A stretch of DNA of 6,010 bases from Candidatus Solincola tengchongensis (GTDB lineage: Bacteria > Actinomycetota > Geothermincolia > Geothermincolales > RBG-13-55-18): NCBI GenBank assembly GCA_015711895.1, contig JACVJH010000109.1, forward strand, positions 1 through 6,010, read 5' to 3'. Numbering within the stretch: the first letter of the stretch is position 1; every line of letters begins with the position of its first letter. This document shows positions 1 through 5,918 of the stretch, in pieces. The position numbers were made by a program, and so were the translations under genes. The notes beneath the pieces were generated by a model, which ran no database searches, was not told where the DNA came from, and saw only the letters and a list, made by a program, of their open reading frames with translations.

Positions 1-30
1 GTCCTCCTTGGTGATCTTCTTCTCCGCCAA
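1..30 (-). CDS. rplL: 50S ribosomal protein L7/L12, first ten codons only (runs off the left edge)
   Basis: Only the start is in the window. Read on the minus strand it begins TTG and gives (M)AEKKITKED, which resembles the N-terminus of bacterial L7/L12. A GGAGG Shine-Dalgarno site at about 39-43 lies eight bases before the TTG, and an in-frame TGA two codons upstream excludes a longer start. L7/L12 forms the flexible stalk dimers that bind the C-terminus of L10 and recruit translational GTPases such as EF-Tu and EF-G. It follows rplJ after a 52-base gap, the usual gene order, with no promoter visible between them. The call rests mostly on position and these ten residues. Confidence 0.8.
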   Translation of the reverse strand, partial: MAEKKITKED

Positions 31-82
31 TCCTCACACCTCCGCTTTTTCCTTCCCGTCGCCCGCAACGTCTTTCCGCGGC

Positions 83-607
83 TCAGGCCGCCTTGGACCT
101 CTCCTCCGCCACCGCCTGCAGGGCGTAGACCAGCTTGCGGTAGGGGCCGGAGAGGACACTGTGCAGTCCGTACAGCGAACCCTTGAGGGAACCCACCAGC
201 CTCCCCAGAAGGACCTCGCGGGGAGGGAGGAGGGCTATGGACCTCCCCTCATTGGCGTCCAGAACCTTCCCCTCCAGGTAGCCGCCCTTCACCGTCAGGT
301 TGGGGTTCTCCCGCGCGTACGCCGCCAGCTCCTTGGCCACCGCCACCGGGTCCTCGGAACCGAAGACGGCCCCCACCGGGCCGACCAAGAGCTCTTCCAA
401 GGGCTGGTATTCCGTATCCCGTATGGCCAGGAGTGCCAGCGTGTTCTTGAGCACGCGGTACTCCCCGCCCTTCTCCCGGAGCTTGAAGCGGAGCTCGTTG
501 ATCTCCTGCGCCTTCAGCCCGGTGAAATCGGTCAGGAAGATGAATCGGCTGGAGAGGAACCGGTTGCGCATCTCCTCGACCCTGGCGATCTTGTCCTCTC
601 GAGGCAT
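83..607 (-). CDS. rplJ: 50S ribosomal protein L10
   Basis: This 174-residue protein matches L10 in length and sequence. It starts MPREDKIARVEEM and carries the family pattern FIFLTDFTGL (residues 22-31), EYRVLKNTLA (49-58) and GPVGAVFG (76-83), and ends in a helical tail that in this family binds L12 dimers. L10 anchors the L7/L12 stalk to 23S rRNA beside L11. The reading frame stays open upstream to about 754, but that part covers the leader RNA. The ATG at 605-607 has a GGGAGGAG site (611-618) at proper spacing and gives the normal N-terminus. It sits between rplA and rplL. The leader upstream has its own promoter and an L10-type RNA element, so autogenous control by L10 or L10-L12 is likely. 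Confidence 0.96.
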   Translation of the reverse strand: MPREDKIARVEEMRNRFLSSRFIFLTDFTGLKAQEINELRFKLREKGGEYRVLKNTLALLAIRDTEYQPLEELLVGPVGAVFGSEDPVAVAKELAAYARENPNLTVKGGYLEGKVLDANEGRSIALLPPREVLLGRLVGSLKGSLYGLHSVLSGPYRKLVYALQAVAEERSKAA

Positions 608-673
608 GGTCTCCTCCCGTATCTCCATCCGTCCTCCGGGATCTCCCGTACCCGGAAACGGCCCCAAACCAAC

Positions 674-695
674 GGCCCCCGCGGAGACGGGGGCC
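674..695 (-). other. Strong GC hairpin in the rplJ leader, candidate attenuator
   Basis: GGCCCCCG and CGGGGGCC form a perfect 8-bp stem around a six-base loop, TCTCCG. The bases that follow (GTTGGTTTGGGG) contain only a broken T tract, so it is not a classical strong terminator. The ATG is about 66 bases further on. A hairpin in this place is typical of L10 leaders, where it can act as a regulated terminator or as a structural part of the translational switch. Confidence 0.55.
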
Positions 696-773
696 TTCAT
701 GATACGTCTTCCTGGCTCCTCCGGCCTCCGCGGGATATTAAGCCCTTCCGGCACCCGCCTCTCAGGCTCGACC
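674..773 (-). ncRNA. Ribosomal protein L10 leader (autoregulatory mRNA element)
   Basis: The transcribed leader of rplJ folds like the known L10 leader. An outer helix GCCT (764-767) pairs with AGGC (724-727). An asymmetric GAGAG/GG internal loop follows, as expected for a kink-turn. Next is a helix GCGGG (754-758) with CCCGC (730-734), capped by a short GCC/GGC hairpin. The strand GGGCTTAATATCCCGCGGAGG resembles the conserved 3' side of L10 leaders as I remember them. An 8-bp hairpin (674-695) follows. In this family L10, or the L10-L12 complex, binds the element and represses its own operon. The fold was done by hand and the left boundary is approximate. Confidence 0.78.
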
Positions 774-779
774 TCAAAA

Positions 780-808
780 ACCTTACACGAGGGGGGTCAC
801 TCTGTCAA
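780..808 (-). promoter_or_regulatory. Internal promoter for rplJ-rplL
   Basis: A perfect -35 box TTGACA (803-808), a 17-base spacer and a -10 box TAAGGT (780-785, TAnnnT type) lie between rplA and rplJ. Transcription would start near 773, which is just where the L10 leader fold begins. Agreement between the predicted start and the RNA element supports both calls. Confidence 0.75.
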
Positions 809-917
809 CGCGCCGGCCTCAACGAGGGCGCCTCGGTCATCTTTCAAACCCTGAAGCGCCTACCTGAAAGACGCGGCATGGGGCACGCGGACAAGGGTCC
901 TCCCTCACCGCCACCCC
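809..917 (-). other. rplA-rplJ intergenic segment upstream of the rplJ promoter
   Basis: This stretch has no gene that I can support. It holds a 7-bp inverted repeat, TCTTTCA (840-846) with TGAAAGA (865-871), around an 18-base loop. No T tract follows on the transcribed strand, so I do not call it a terminator. Read-through from rplA into rplJ remains possible. Confidence 0.4.
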
Positions 918-1640
918 TCAGACGGCGACCTTCTCCTCTCCGAGGATGTCCCGCACCACGGCGGGATCCACCTTCACCCCGGGGCCCATGGAGGTGGATA
1001 AGGTGATGCTCTTGAGATAGCGGCCCTTGGCCGCAGACGGTTTGGCCCGGATGACCTCCTCCAGCACGGCCGCGTAGTTCTCCAGTAGTTTACGCTCGTC
1101 GAAACTCTTCTTGCCCAGCACCAGATGGAGGTTACCCTGGCGGTCCACCCGGTATTCCACCTTACCCGCCTTGATGTCCTTGACCGCCTTCTCCACGTCG
1201 AAGGTGACCGTGCCCGCCTTGGGGTTGGGCATCAGGCCGCGGGGTCCCAGGAGCTTTCCCAGCTTCCCCACCTGGGACATCATGTCCGGGGTGGCCACCA
1301 TGGCGTCGAACTCGAACCACCCCTCCTTGATGCGCTCCAGCAGTTCCGGGCCGCCGACGATGTCCGCCCCGGCGGCCTCCGCCTCCCGCGCCTTGTCCCC
1401 CTGGGCTATGACCAGCACCCTCACATCCTTGCCCGTCCCGTGGGGGAGGTTGACGGTACCCCTCACCATCTGGTCCGCCTTTCGGGGGTCCACGCCCAGA
1501 CGGAAGGCCACCTCCACCGTCTCGTCAAAGCGGCTGGAGGGCATCCTCTTGATGATCTCTACGGCCTCCCGGGGATGGTAGAGCTTCTGGCGGTCGTAGA
1601 GCGAAAGCGCCTCGCGGTAACGCTTACTCCTCTTCTTCAC
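918..1640 (-). CDS. rplA: 50S ribosomal protein L1
   Basis: This 240-residue protein is a full-length bacterial L1. The N-terminus MKKRSKRYREAL and YHPREAVEIIKRM are typical. Domain II includes GTVNLPHGTGK (61-71), VRVLVIAQGDKA (73-84) and ADIVGG (92-97). The signature GKLGKLLGPRGLMPNPKAGTV (125-145) and the rRNA-binding C-terminal part with STSMGPGVKVD (215-225) follow. L1 forms the mobile stalk beside the E site of the large subunit and in many bacteria also represses its own mRNA. The start is GTG (1638-1640), preceded by GGAGGTGA at 1648-1655. It follows rplK after 52 bases, as usual for the rplK-rplA pair, and is followed by the longer regulatory gap before rplJ. Confidence 0.97.
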   Translation of the reverse strand: MKKRSKRYREALSLYDRQKLYHPREAVEIIKRMPSSRFDETVEVAFRLGVDPRKADQMVRGTVNLPHGTGKDVRVLVIAQGDKAREAEAAGADIVGGPELLERIKEGWFEFDAMVATPDMMSQVGKLGKLLGPRGLMPNPKAGTVTFDVEKAVKDIKAGKVEYRVDRQGNLHLVLGKKSFDERKLLENYAAVLEEVIRAKPSAAKGRYLKSITLSTSMGPGVKVDPAVVRDILGEEKVAV

Positions 1641-1666
1641 GAATCGCTCACCTCCGTGGTCGTAAC

Positions 1667-1678
1667 GGGCTCGCGCCC
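1667..1678 (-). other. Small GNRA-capped hairpin in the rplK-rplA spacer
   Basis: On the transcribed strand GGGC-GCGA-GCCC forms a 4-bp stem with a GCGA tetraloop. It lies between the rplK stop and the rplA Shine-Dalgarno site. It might influence rplA translation or mRNA stability, but it is short and could be chance in a GC-rich genome. Confidence 0.35.
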
Positions 1679-1692
1679 TGCCACCTCACCTC

Positions 1693-2118
1693 TTAATCGA
1701 CGACTATTATGCCCATGCTGCGCGCCGTCCCCTCGATGGTGCGCATGGCCGCCTCCACGTCCTTGGTGTTGAGGTCGGCCAACTTCTGCTCGGCGATCTC
1801 CCTGATCTGCTTGCGCGTCAGGCGGGCCACCTTCTGCATGTTGGGCTCGGGTGAGCCCTTGTCCAGGCCCGCCTTCTGCTTGAGGAGCACCGCCGCCGGC
1901 GGGGTCTTGGTCACGAAGGTAAAACTGCGGTCCTCGTAGATGGTTATCTCCACGGGGATGATGGTCCCCGCCTGGGACTGCGTCTGGGCGTTGTAGGCCT
2001 GGCAGAAGGCCATGATGTTCACCCCGTGCTGGCCCAGCGCCGGCCCCACGGGGGGCGCCGGGTTGGCCTGCCCGGCCGGGATCTGGAGCTTCACCTTGGC
2101 GATGACCTTCTTGGCCAT
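1693..2118 (-). CDS. rplK: 50S ribosomal protein L11
   Basis: This 141-residue protein is a full-length L11. The N-terminal domain starts MAKKVIAKVKLQIPAGQANP and has the proline-rich PAPPVGPALGQHGVNIM segment (20-36), the region that contacts thiostrepton-type antibiotics in this family. A short linker (TKTPPA, 70-75) leads to the C-terminal RNA-binding domain with KAGLDKGSPEPN (82-93), and it ends in the usual TARSMGIIV. L11 binds the GTPase-associated region of 23S rRNA together with the L10 stalk and is needed for stringent-response sensing by RelA. ATG at 2116-2118 is the natural start. Its upstream purine run (GAGGAGGATGAGAGGG) is a less clear ribosome site than those of its neighbours. 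Only 15-16 bases separate it from nusG, so they are probably co-transcribed and may be translationally coupled. Confidence 0.97.
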   Translation of the reverse strand: MAKKVIAKVKLQIPAGQANPAPPVGPALGQHGVNIMAFCQAYNAQTQSQAGTIIPVEITIYEDRSFTFVTKTPPAAVLLKQKAGLDKGSPEPNMQKVARLTRKQIREIAEQKLADLNTKDVEAAMRTIEGTARSMGIIVVD

Positions 2119-2134
2119 TTCCCTCTCATCCTCC

Positions 2135-2659
2135 TCACAGCTTGGTCACTTGATCGAAGGTGAGCTCCACCGGCGTCTCGCGTCCGAAGATGGAGACCAT
2201 CACCTTCAGTTTGCTCTGGTCTATGTTAATCTCCGCAATGGTCCCGGTCATGTCCGCGAAGGGACCCGAGGACACGCGGACGCTCATGCCCTCCTCGAAC
2301 TCCGTCTTGGGCCTGGGCTTCTCCGCCGTAGCCGGCTTGAGGAGCTTCATGGCCTCCTCTTCGGTGAGCGGGGTGGGCTTGGCGCTGGAGCCCACGAAGC
2401 CCGTTACCCCGGGGGTGTTGCGCACCACGTACCAGCTCTCGTCGTCCAGCTCCATCTGCACCAGGATATAGCCGGGCAGCATCTTCTTCTGGACGACCTC
2501 CTTCTTCCCGCCCTTTATCTCCATGACGTCCTCGGTGGGGACCACCACCTTGAATATCTTGTGGCCCATGTCCAGGGAGGCGATGCGGTGCTCCAGGTTG
2601 CTCTTCACTTTGTTCTCGTACCCGGAGTAGGTATGTACCACGTACCACTTGGGCTCCAT
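2135..2659 (-). CDS. nusG: Transcription termination/antitermination factor NusG
   Basis: NusG binds RNA polymerase, suppresses or modulates pausing, and links transcription to Rho or to the ribosome. The product has 174 residues. The NGN domain has KWYVVHTYSGYENKV (4-18), VPTEDV (40-45) and KKMLPGYILVQM (58-69), then NTPGVTGFVG (81-90). A linker of about 20 residues leads to the C-terminal KOW domain, GMSVRVSSGPFADMTGTI (124-141) and the FGRETPVEL segment. An in-frame TTG lies directly before the ATG. The ATG at 2657-2659 is eight bases after GGAGG and gives the usual start, so I chose it. There is no long N-terminal extension of the kind seen in Streptomyces or Mycobacterium. It is 16 bases downstream of secE, the near-universal pairing. 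Confidence 0.97.
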   Translation of the reverse strand: MEPKWYVVHTYSGYENKVKSNLEHRIASLDMGHKIFKVVVPTEDVMEIKGGKKEVVQKKMLPGYILVQMELDDESWYVVRNTPGVTGFVGSSAKPTPLTEEEAMKLLKPATAEKPRPKTEFEEGMSVRVSSGPFADMTGTIAEINIDQSKLKVMVSIFGRETPVELTFDQVTKL

Positions 2660-2675
2660 CAAACGACCCTCCCGC

Positions 2676-2969
2676 TCAGAGGATGAAGATCTCCACCAGC
2701 TTGGTGAACAGGATGTCCGCGAAATAGACCAGGCCGCCCATGAGAACCACCGTCACCAGGACCACCAGGGTGTAGGAGACGACCTCGTCCCGGGTGGGCC
2801 AGGTGACCTTCTTCATCTCCGCGCGGACCTCGGTCAGGAACTGGGACACGGTGACCCGCTGCTTCTTGGGGCCGCCCTTCTTCCTCGTGCCGGCGGATTT
2901 CCTGAGCTGGGCGCGTTTCTTCTCCACACCCAGCTTCTGCTGCATCCGCCGCAATTCCCTGCTCGGCAA
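2676..2969 (-). CDS. secE: Preprotein translocase subunit SecE
   Basis: SecE is the small clamp subunit of the SecYEG channel in the cytoplasmic membrane. The product is 97 residues with a basic cytoplasmic N-terminal half (many Lys and Arg in 6-38), the conserved amphipathic segment EVRAEMKKVTWPTRDEV (47-63), and one hydrophobic membrane helix at about 64-87. This is the single-TM form common outside the enterobacteria. The start is TTG (2967-2969), supported by AAGGAGG four or five bases upstream; the next ATG (codon 9) has no comparable site. The gene begins 25 bases after the CCA end of tRNA-Trp, so the tRNA and secE are almost surely on one transcript. nusG follows directly. Confidence 0.95.
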   Translation of the reverse strand: MPSRELRRMQQKLGVEKKRAQLRKSAGTRKKGGPKKQRVTVSQFLTEVRAEMKKVTWPTRDEVVSYTLVVLVTVVLMGGLVYFADILFTKLVEIFIL

Positions 2970-2994
2970 CTCTCCTCCTTGTCCGCAAAAATAA

Positions 2995-3071
2995 TGGCAG
3001 GCCTGGAGGGACTCGAACCCCCAACTTCCGGTTTTGGAGACCGGCGCTCTACCAGTTGGAGCTACAGGCCT
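2995..3071 (-). tRNA. tRNA-Trp (anticodon CCA)
   Basis: A full cloverleaf can be drawn on the minus strand. The acceptor stem is AGGCCTG with CAGGCCT, the D arm GCTC/GAGC, the anticodon arm CCGGT-CTCCAAA-ACCGG, and the T arm GGGGG-TTCGAGT-CCCTC. The discriminator is G and CCA is encoded. Anticodon CCA reads UGG. Discriminator G73 is the normal bacterial tRNA-Trp identity element. It sits just before secE, the context in which tRNA-Trp is often found, and must be cut out of the secE-nusG mRNA. A T-rich run (TTATTTTT) follows the CCA. Confidence 0.97.
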
Positions 3072-3089
3072 ACGCTAATCCCTAAAGCC

Positions 3090-3121
3090 GGGTGCTCACG
3101 TCACGCCCGTCCGAAGCACCC
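3090..3121 (-). repeat. Inverted repeat in the tRNA-Trp leader
   Basis: GGGTGCT (3115-3121) and AGCACCC (3090-3096) on the transcribed strand are perfect 7-bp complements around an 18-base loop. The element lies between the putative promoter at 3145-3172 and the 5' end of tRNA-Trp. It is not followed by a T tract, so it is more likely a leader stem than a terminator. Confidence 0.45.
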
Positions 3122-3144
3122 TCCTCGCTTACCGTTTTAATAAT

Positions 3145-3172
3145 ATTATATTAGCGGGTCTCGCGGTGCAAA
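3145..3172 (-). promoter_or_regulatory. Candidate promoter for tRNA-Trp-secE-nusG-rplK-rplA
   Basis: A perfect -10 box TATAAT (3145-3150) sits directly after the rpmG stop codon in a rare AT-rich patch. TTTGCA (3167-3172, four of six matches to TTGACA) lies 16 bases upstream, inside the end of rpmG. The start point would be near 3138, giving a leader of about 65 bases before tRNA-Trp. Confidence 0.55.
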
Positions 3173-3300
3173 GTGTGCGTCCGGCACCAGGGACAATACT
3201 TGCGCAGCTCGATCCGGTCCGGATCATTGGCTTTGTTCTTCTTGGTCGTGTAGTTCCTTCGCTTGCACTCCGTGCAAGCCAGCGTAACCAGTATCCTCAT
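3151..3300 (-). CDS. rpmG: 50S ribosomal protein L33 (zinc-binding, four-cysteine form)
   Basis: This 49-residue ORF translates to a clear L33: MRILVTLACTECKRRNYTTK, then KNKANDPDRIELRKYCPWC and the basic tail RTHTLHRETR. Cysteines at 9, 12, 36 and 39 form two CxxC pairs, marking the zinc-binding (C+) form rather than the cysteine-free one. L33 is a small large-subunit protein near the E site. The start is ATG (3298-3300) with an AGGTGA site about seven bases before it, and the stop is TAA. The tuf-side promoter at 3336-3364 would serve it. rpmG is commonly found just upstream of secE-nusG, so the position fits. Below the size usually listed in ORF scans, it is easy to miss. Confidence 0.95.
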   Translation of the reverse strand: MRILVTLACTECKRRNYTTKKNKANDPDRIELRKYCPWCRTHTLHRETR

Positions 3301-3335
3301 TTCGGCTCACCTGTCCTTCCCAGTGCCGAGTAGAT

Positions 3336-3364
3336 AAGCTACCACCACCCGTACGGGGTGTCAA
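3336..3364 (-). promoter_or_regulatory. Candidate promoter for rpmG with a palindromic spacer
   Basis: A perfect -35 box TTGACA (3359-3364) is followed by a 17-base spacer and TAGCTT (3336-3341), a weak TAnnnT-type -10 box. It lies immediately after the tuf stop codon. The start would be near 3329, leaving a leader of about 28 bases before rpmG. The spacer contains the perfect 10-base palindrome CCCGTACGGG (3348-3357), which could be an operator or chance. Confidence 0.55.
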
Positions 3365-3374
3365 TCTCCAAGCT

Positions 3375-4577
<1,203 letters not shown>

Positions 4578-4610
4578 TTTGACCCTCCCGAGACGATCTT
4601 CCGTTACCCA

Positions 4611-4657
4611 CCGGCCGGCGCCGCTCCTCCGGCGCCGCCCGTGCCTCCGCCGGCCGG
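4611..4657 (-). repeat. Overlapping inverted repeats in the tuf 5' leader
   Basis: CCGGCCGGCG (4611-4620) and its exact complement CGCCGGCCGG (4648-4657) form a 10-bp outer stem. Inside, GGCGCCG (4617-4623) and CGGCGCC (4630-4636) form a 7-bp hairpin with loop GAGGAG on the RNA. The two stems share 4617-4620, so they compete unless the outer stem shortens to CCGGCC/GGCCGG. The element ends about 20 bases before the tuf ribosome site. Confidence 0.6.
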
Positions 4658-4681
4658 CTTAAAGGCCTCAAATAAATTTAC

Positions 4682-4703
4682 GGGAAGCCCAATACGGGCT
4701 CCC
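4682..4703 (-). other. Hairpin in the tuf leader followed by an AU-rich run, possible weak terminator or attenuator
   Basis: On the transcribed strand GGGAGCCC pairs with GGGCTTCCC (one bulged T) around a loop of about five bases. It is followed by GTAAATTTATTTG. It lies between tRNA-Met and tuf. The U tract is interrupted, so termination would be partial at most, consistent with tuf being read through from the tRNA promoters. I found no convincing separate promoter for tuf downstream of it. Confidence 0.4.
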
Positions 4704-4735
4704 TTGCTTCCTTCCCGGCCGGTCCTCATATATAC

Positions 4736-4749
4736 AGGGAACATTCCCT
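4736..4749 (-). repeat. Short palindrome just 3' of tRNA-Met
   Basis: AGGGAATGTTCCCT on the transcribed strand is a perfect palindrome seven bases after the encoded CCA. As RNA it can form a 5-bp hairpin with a four-base loop. It might mark the 3' trailer for processing. There is no T tract after it. Confidence 0.4.
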
Positions 4750-4756
4750 CTTTTCC

Positions 4757-4833
4757 TGGTAGCGGTGAGAGGACTCGAACCTCTGACCCCACGGGTATGA
4801 ACCGTGTGCTCTAACCAGCTGAGCTACACCGCC
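4757..4833 (-). tRNA. tRNA-Met (anticodon CAU, elongator type)
   Basis: The cloverleaf reads: acceptor GGCGGTG with CACCGCT, D arm GCTC/GAGC, anticodon arm CACGG-TTCATAC-CCGTG, T arm AGAGG-TTCGAGT-CCTCT, discriminator A and an encoded CCA. The first pair is a G1·U72 wobble. The anticodon stem lacks the three G-C pairs of initiator tRNA and there is no 1-72 mismatch of the C-A type, so this is not fMet. The body resembles elongator tRNA-Met, although a CAU tRNA modified to read AUA (Ile2) cannot be excluded from the anticodon alone. Confidence 0.93.
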
Positions 4834-4854
4834 ACTCTCCCGACTCCAAATAAC

Positions 4855-4882
4855 ATTATAGATAAACAGTAAAAGGTATCAA
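4855..4882 (-). promoter_or_regulatory. Promoter between tRNA-Thr and tRNA-Met (tRNA-Met-tuf)
   Basis: TTGATA (4877-4882, five of six) and a perfect TATAAT (4855-4860) are separated by 16 bases in the AT-rich spacer between the two tRNAs. The start would fall near 4848, about 15 bases before tRNA-Met. It would drive tRNA-Met and, by read-through, tuf. Confidence 0.65.
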
Positions 4883-4886
4883 GCAA

Positions 4887-4962
4887 TGGAGCCCGCTAGC
4901 AGACTCGAACTGCTGACCCCATCCTTACCATGGATGTGCTCTACCAACTGAGCTAAGCGGGC
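4887..4962 (-). tRNA. tRNA-Thr (anticodon GGU)
   Basis: The cloverleaf reads: acceptor GCCCGCT with AGCGGGC, D arm GCTC/GAGC, anticodon arm CATCC-ATGGTAA-GGATG, T arm AGCAG-TTCGAGT-CTGCT, discriminator T and an encoded CCA. Anticodon GGT reads ACC and ACU. A tRNA-Thr upstream of a tuf gene is a known arrangement (thrT-tufB in E. coli). The spacer to tRNA-Met contains a second promoter. Confidence 0.97.
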
Positions 4963-5000
4963 TCGATGAATCCGGGTCCTACCAATCCCCGGCGTATGAA

Positions 5001-5029
5001 ATATTACTATAAGGCGCCGACCTTATCAA
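5001..5029 (-). promoter_or_regulatory. Promoter for tRNA-Thr
   Basis: TTGATA (5024-5029) and TAATAT (5001-5006) are separated by 17 bases, with a predicted start near 4994 and a leader of about 32 bases. It uses the same -35 sequence as the next promoter at 4855-4882. Confidence 0.6.
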
Positions 5030-5184
5030 CAGCACCCCTGCCGAGAACGACAACCTCTGATCCAGCTCGAAGGTCGAAAAACAGCTATTTTCATTCACTC
5101 TGTTCGCTTGTCTCGCCATTTGATGGGGTGGTTTTTACCATGACCATGGGGCGATTTCTAAATTCTTTTCAAACCGGAAGGCGT
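5030..5184. other. AT-richer gap between the DUF1638 gene and the tRNA-Thr promoter
   Basis: I see no supportable gene. Base composition is clearly more AT-rich than in the genes on either side. On the transcribed strand there is a weak GAAAA/TTTTC fold near 5080-5096 and a short GGT/ACC fold near 5130-5140, but neither makes a convincing terminator for the DUF1638 gene. No insertion-sequence ends were recognised. Confidence 0.4.
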
Positions 5185-5907
5185 CTATTCGAACGTTGCA
5201 GCGTCCGGGCCCAGGAACATGTCCGAGGCGATCTCCGTCCCCCTCTCCACGACGAGGAACTCCCGGTTCCACTCGCCGTCCAGCATCATGCGCAGCATAC
5301 GGTTGGATCCCGGGAGCTCCTGGTACTGGAGACCCAGAGCCTCGGCCATGGAACGCGCCGCCTCCCTGCACTCCTCCAGGGCGTAGTTGCCCGTGTTTAT
5401 GAGGACCACCCGGCGGTAATTGGCCATCATGGCCTTTGCCACCCGCATGGCCTTATCGCGCCCGTAGCGTTCCTCCAGCCGCGCGTAATCCCGGAGGGGA
5501 TATTCCGCCGCCCTTATCCACCCCTTGGTTAGGTAGTAGGTGCCCGGCTCCTCCCGCATGCGCCGCAGGTGCTCCTCTCTGGAACCGAGGAAGAGGGCGA
5601 TGCAGTCGTCCACACGGGGGATGATGAGGCGGTGCCGCGGGGAATGCAGGCCCGCCACGGCGTGGGAACATAGCCCGTACCCCAGGACGATGTCCCCATC
5701 GTCGGGAACCTCGTCGATGCGGCGCTGCAGCTCATCATGAAGCCTTTCCGGGTGGACGTGCAGGCCGAACTCCAGTTCCACCAGGCGGTCGGGATCGGCC
5801 CCCATGAGGCGCAGCTCCTCGGCCACCGTGGCGCAGGCTATGATCCAGCGATCCCCACTTCCGCGGCGCAGCCTTCTCCCCTCCTCTCGCGCCCGATCGT
5901 CAAACAC
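5185..5907 (-). CDS. DUF1638 domain-containing protein, function unknown
   Basis: The product resembles the DUF1638 family (Pfam PF07796). From the GTG start it has 240 residues. Family-like segments, in order, are RWIIACATVAEEL, a central DDGDIVLGYGLCSHAVAGL, the stretch RLIIPRVDDCIALFLGS, and EEPGTYYLTKGWI. The cysteines in IIAC, YGLC and DDC are in well-conserved-looking positions and could bind a metal or cofactor; that is inference. The family is known to me from methanogens and anaerobic bacteria, often near corrinoid and methyl-transfer genes. No signal peptide or membrane helix is visible. The start is uncertain. GTG at 5905-5907 has no good ribosome site. A CTG at 5869-5871 has GAGGAGG (5880-5886) eight bases upstream and begins nearer the conserved core. 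The frame also stays open to the window edge. Confidence 0.8.
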   Translation of the reverse strand: MFDDRAREEGRRLRRGSGDRWIIACATVAEELRLMGADPDRLVELEFGLHVHPERLHDELQRRIDEVPDDGDIVLGYGLCSHAVAGLHSPRHRLIIPRVDDCIALFLGSREEHLRRMREEPGTYYLTKGWIRAAEYPLRDYARLEERYGRDKAMRVAKAMMANYRRVVLINTGNYALEECREAARSMAEALGLQYQELPGSNRMLRMMLDGEWNREFLVVERGTEIASDMFLGPDAATFE

Positions 5908-5918
5908 CCGTTTAAATC

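Noticed and set aside
608..754. A 49-codon N-terminal extension of L10
   Set aside because: It translates the L10 leader RNA and its hairpin. The downstream ATG has the ribosome site and the family N-terminus.
840..871. The 7-bp inverted repeat as a terminator of rplA
   Set aside because: The loop is 18 bases and no T tract follows on the transcribed strand.
8..1006. A 332-codon plus-strand frame across rplJ and its leader
   Set aside because: It is antisense to rplJ, the L10 leader and the end of rplA, and has no protein-like motifs.
4604..4792. A 62-codon minus-strand frame ending in a Gly/Ala-rich tail upstream of tuf
   Set aside because: It starts inside tRNA-Met, has no ribosome site, and its tail only reflects the GC-rich repeats of the leader.
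4963..5184. Remnant of a mobile element in the AT-rich gap
   Set aside because: No terminal inverted repeats, target duplications or transposase fragments could be seen.
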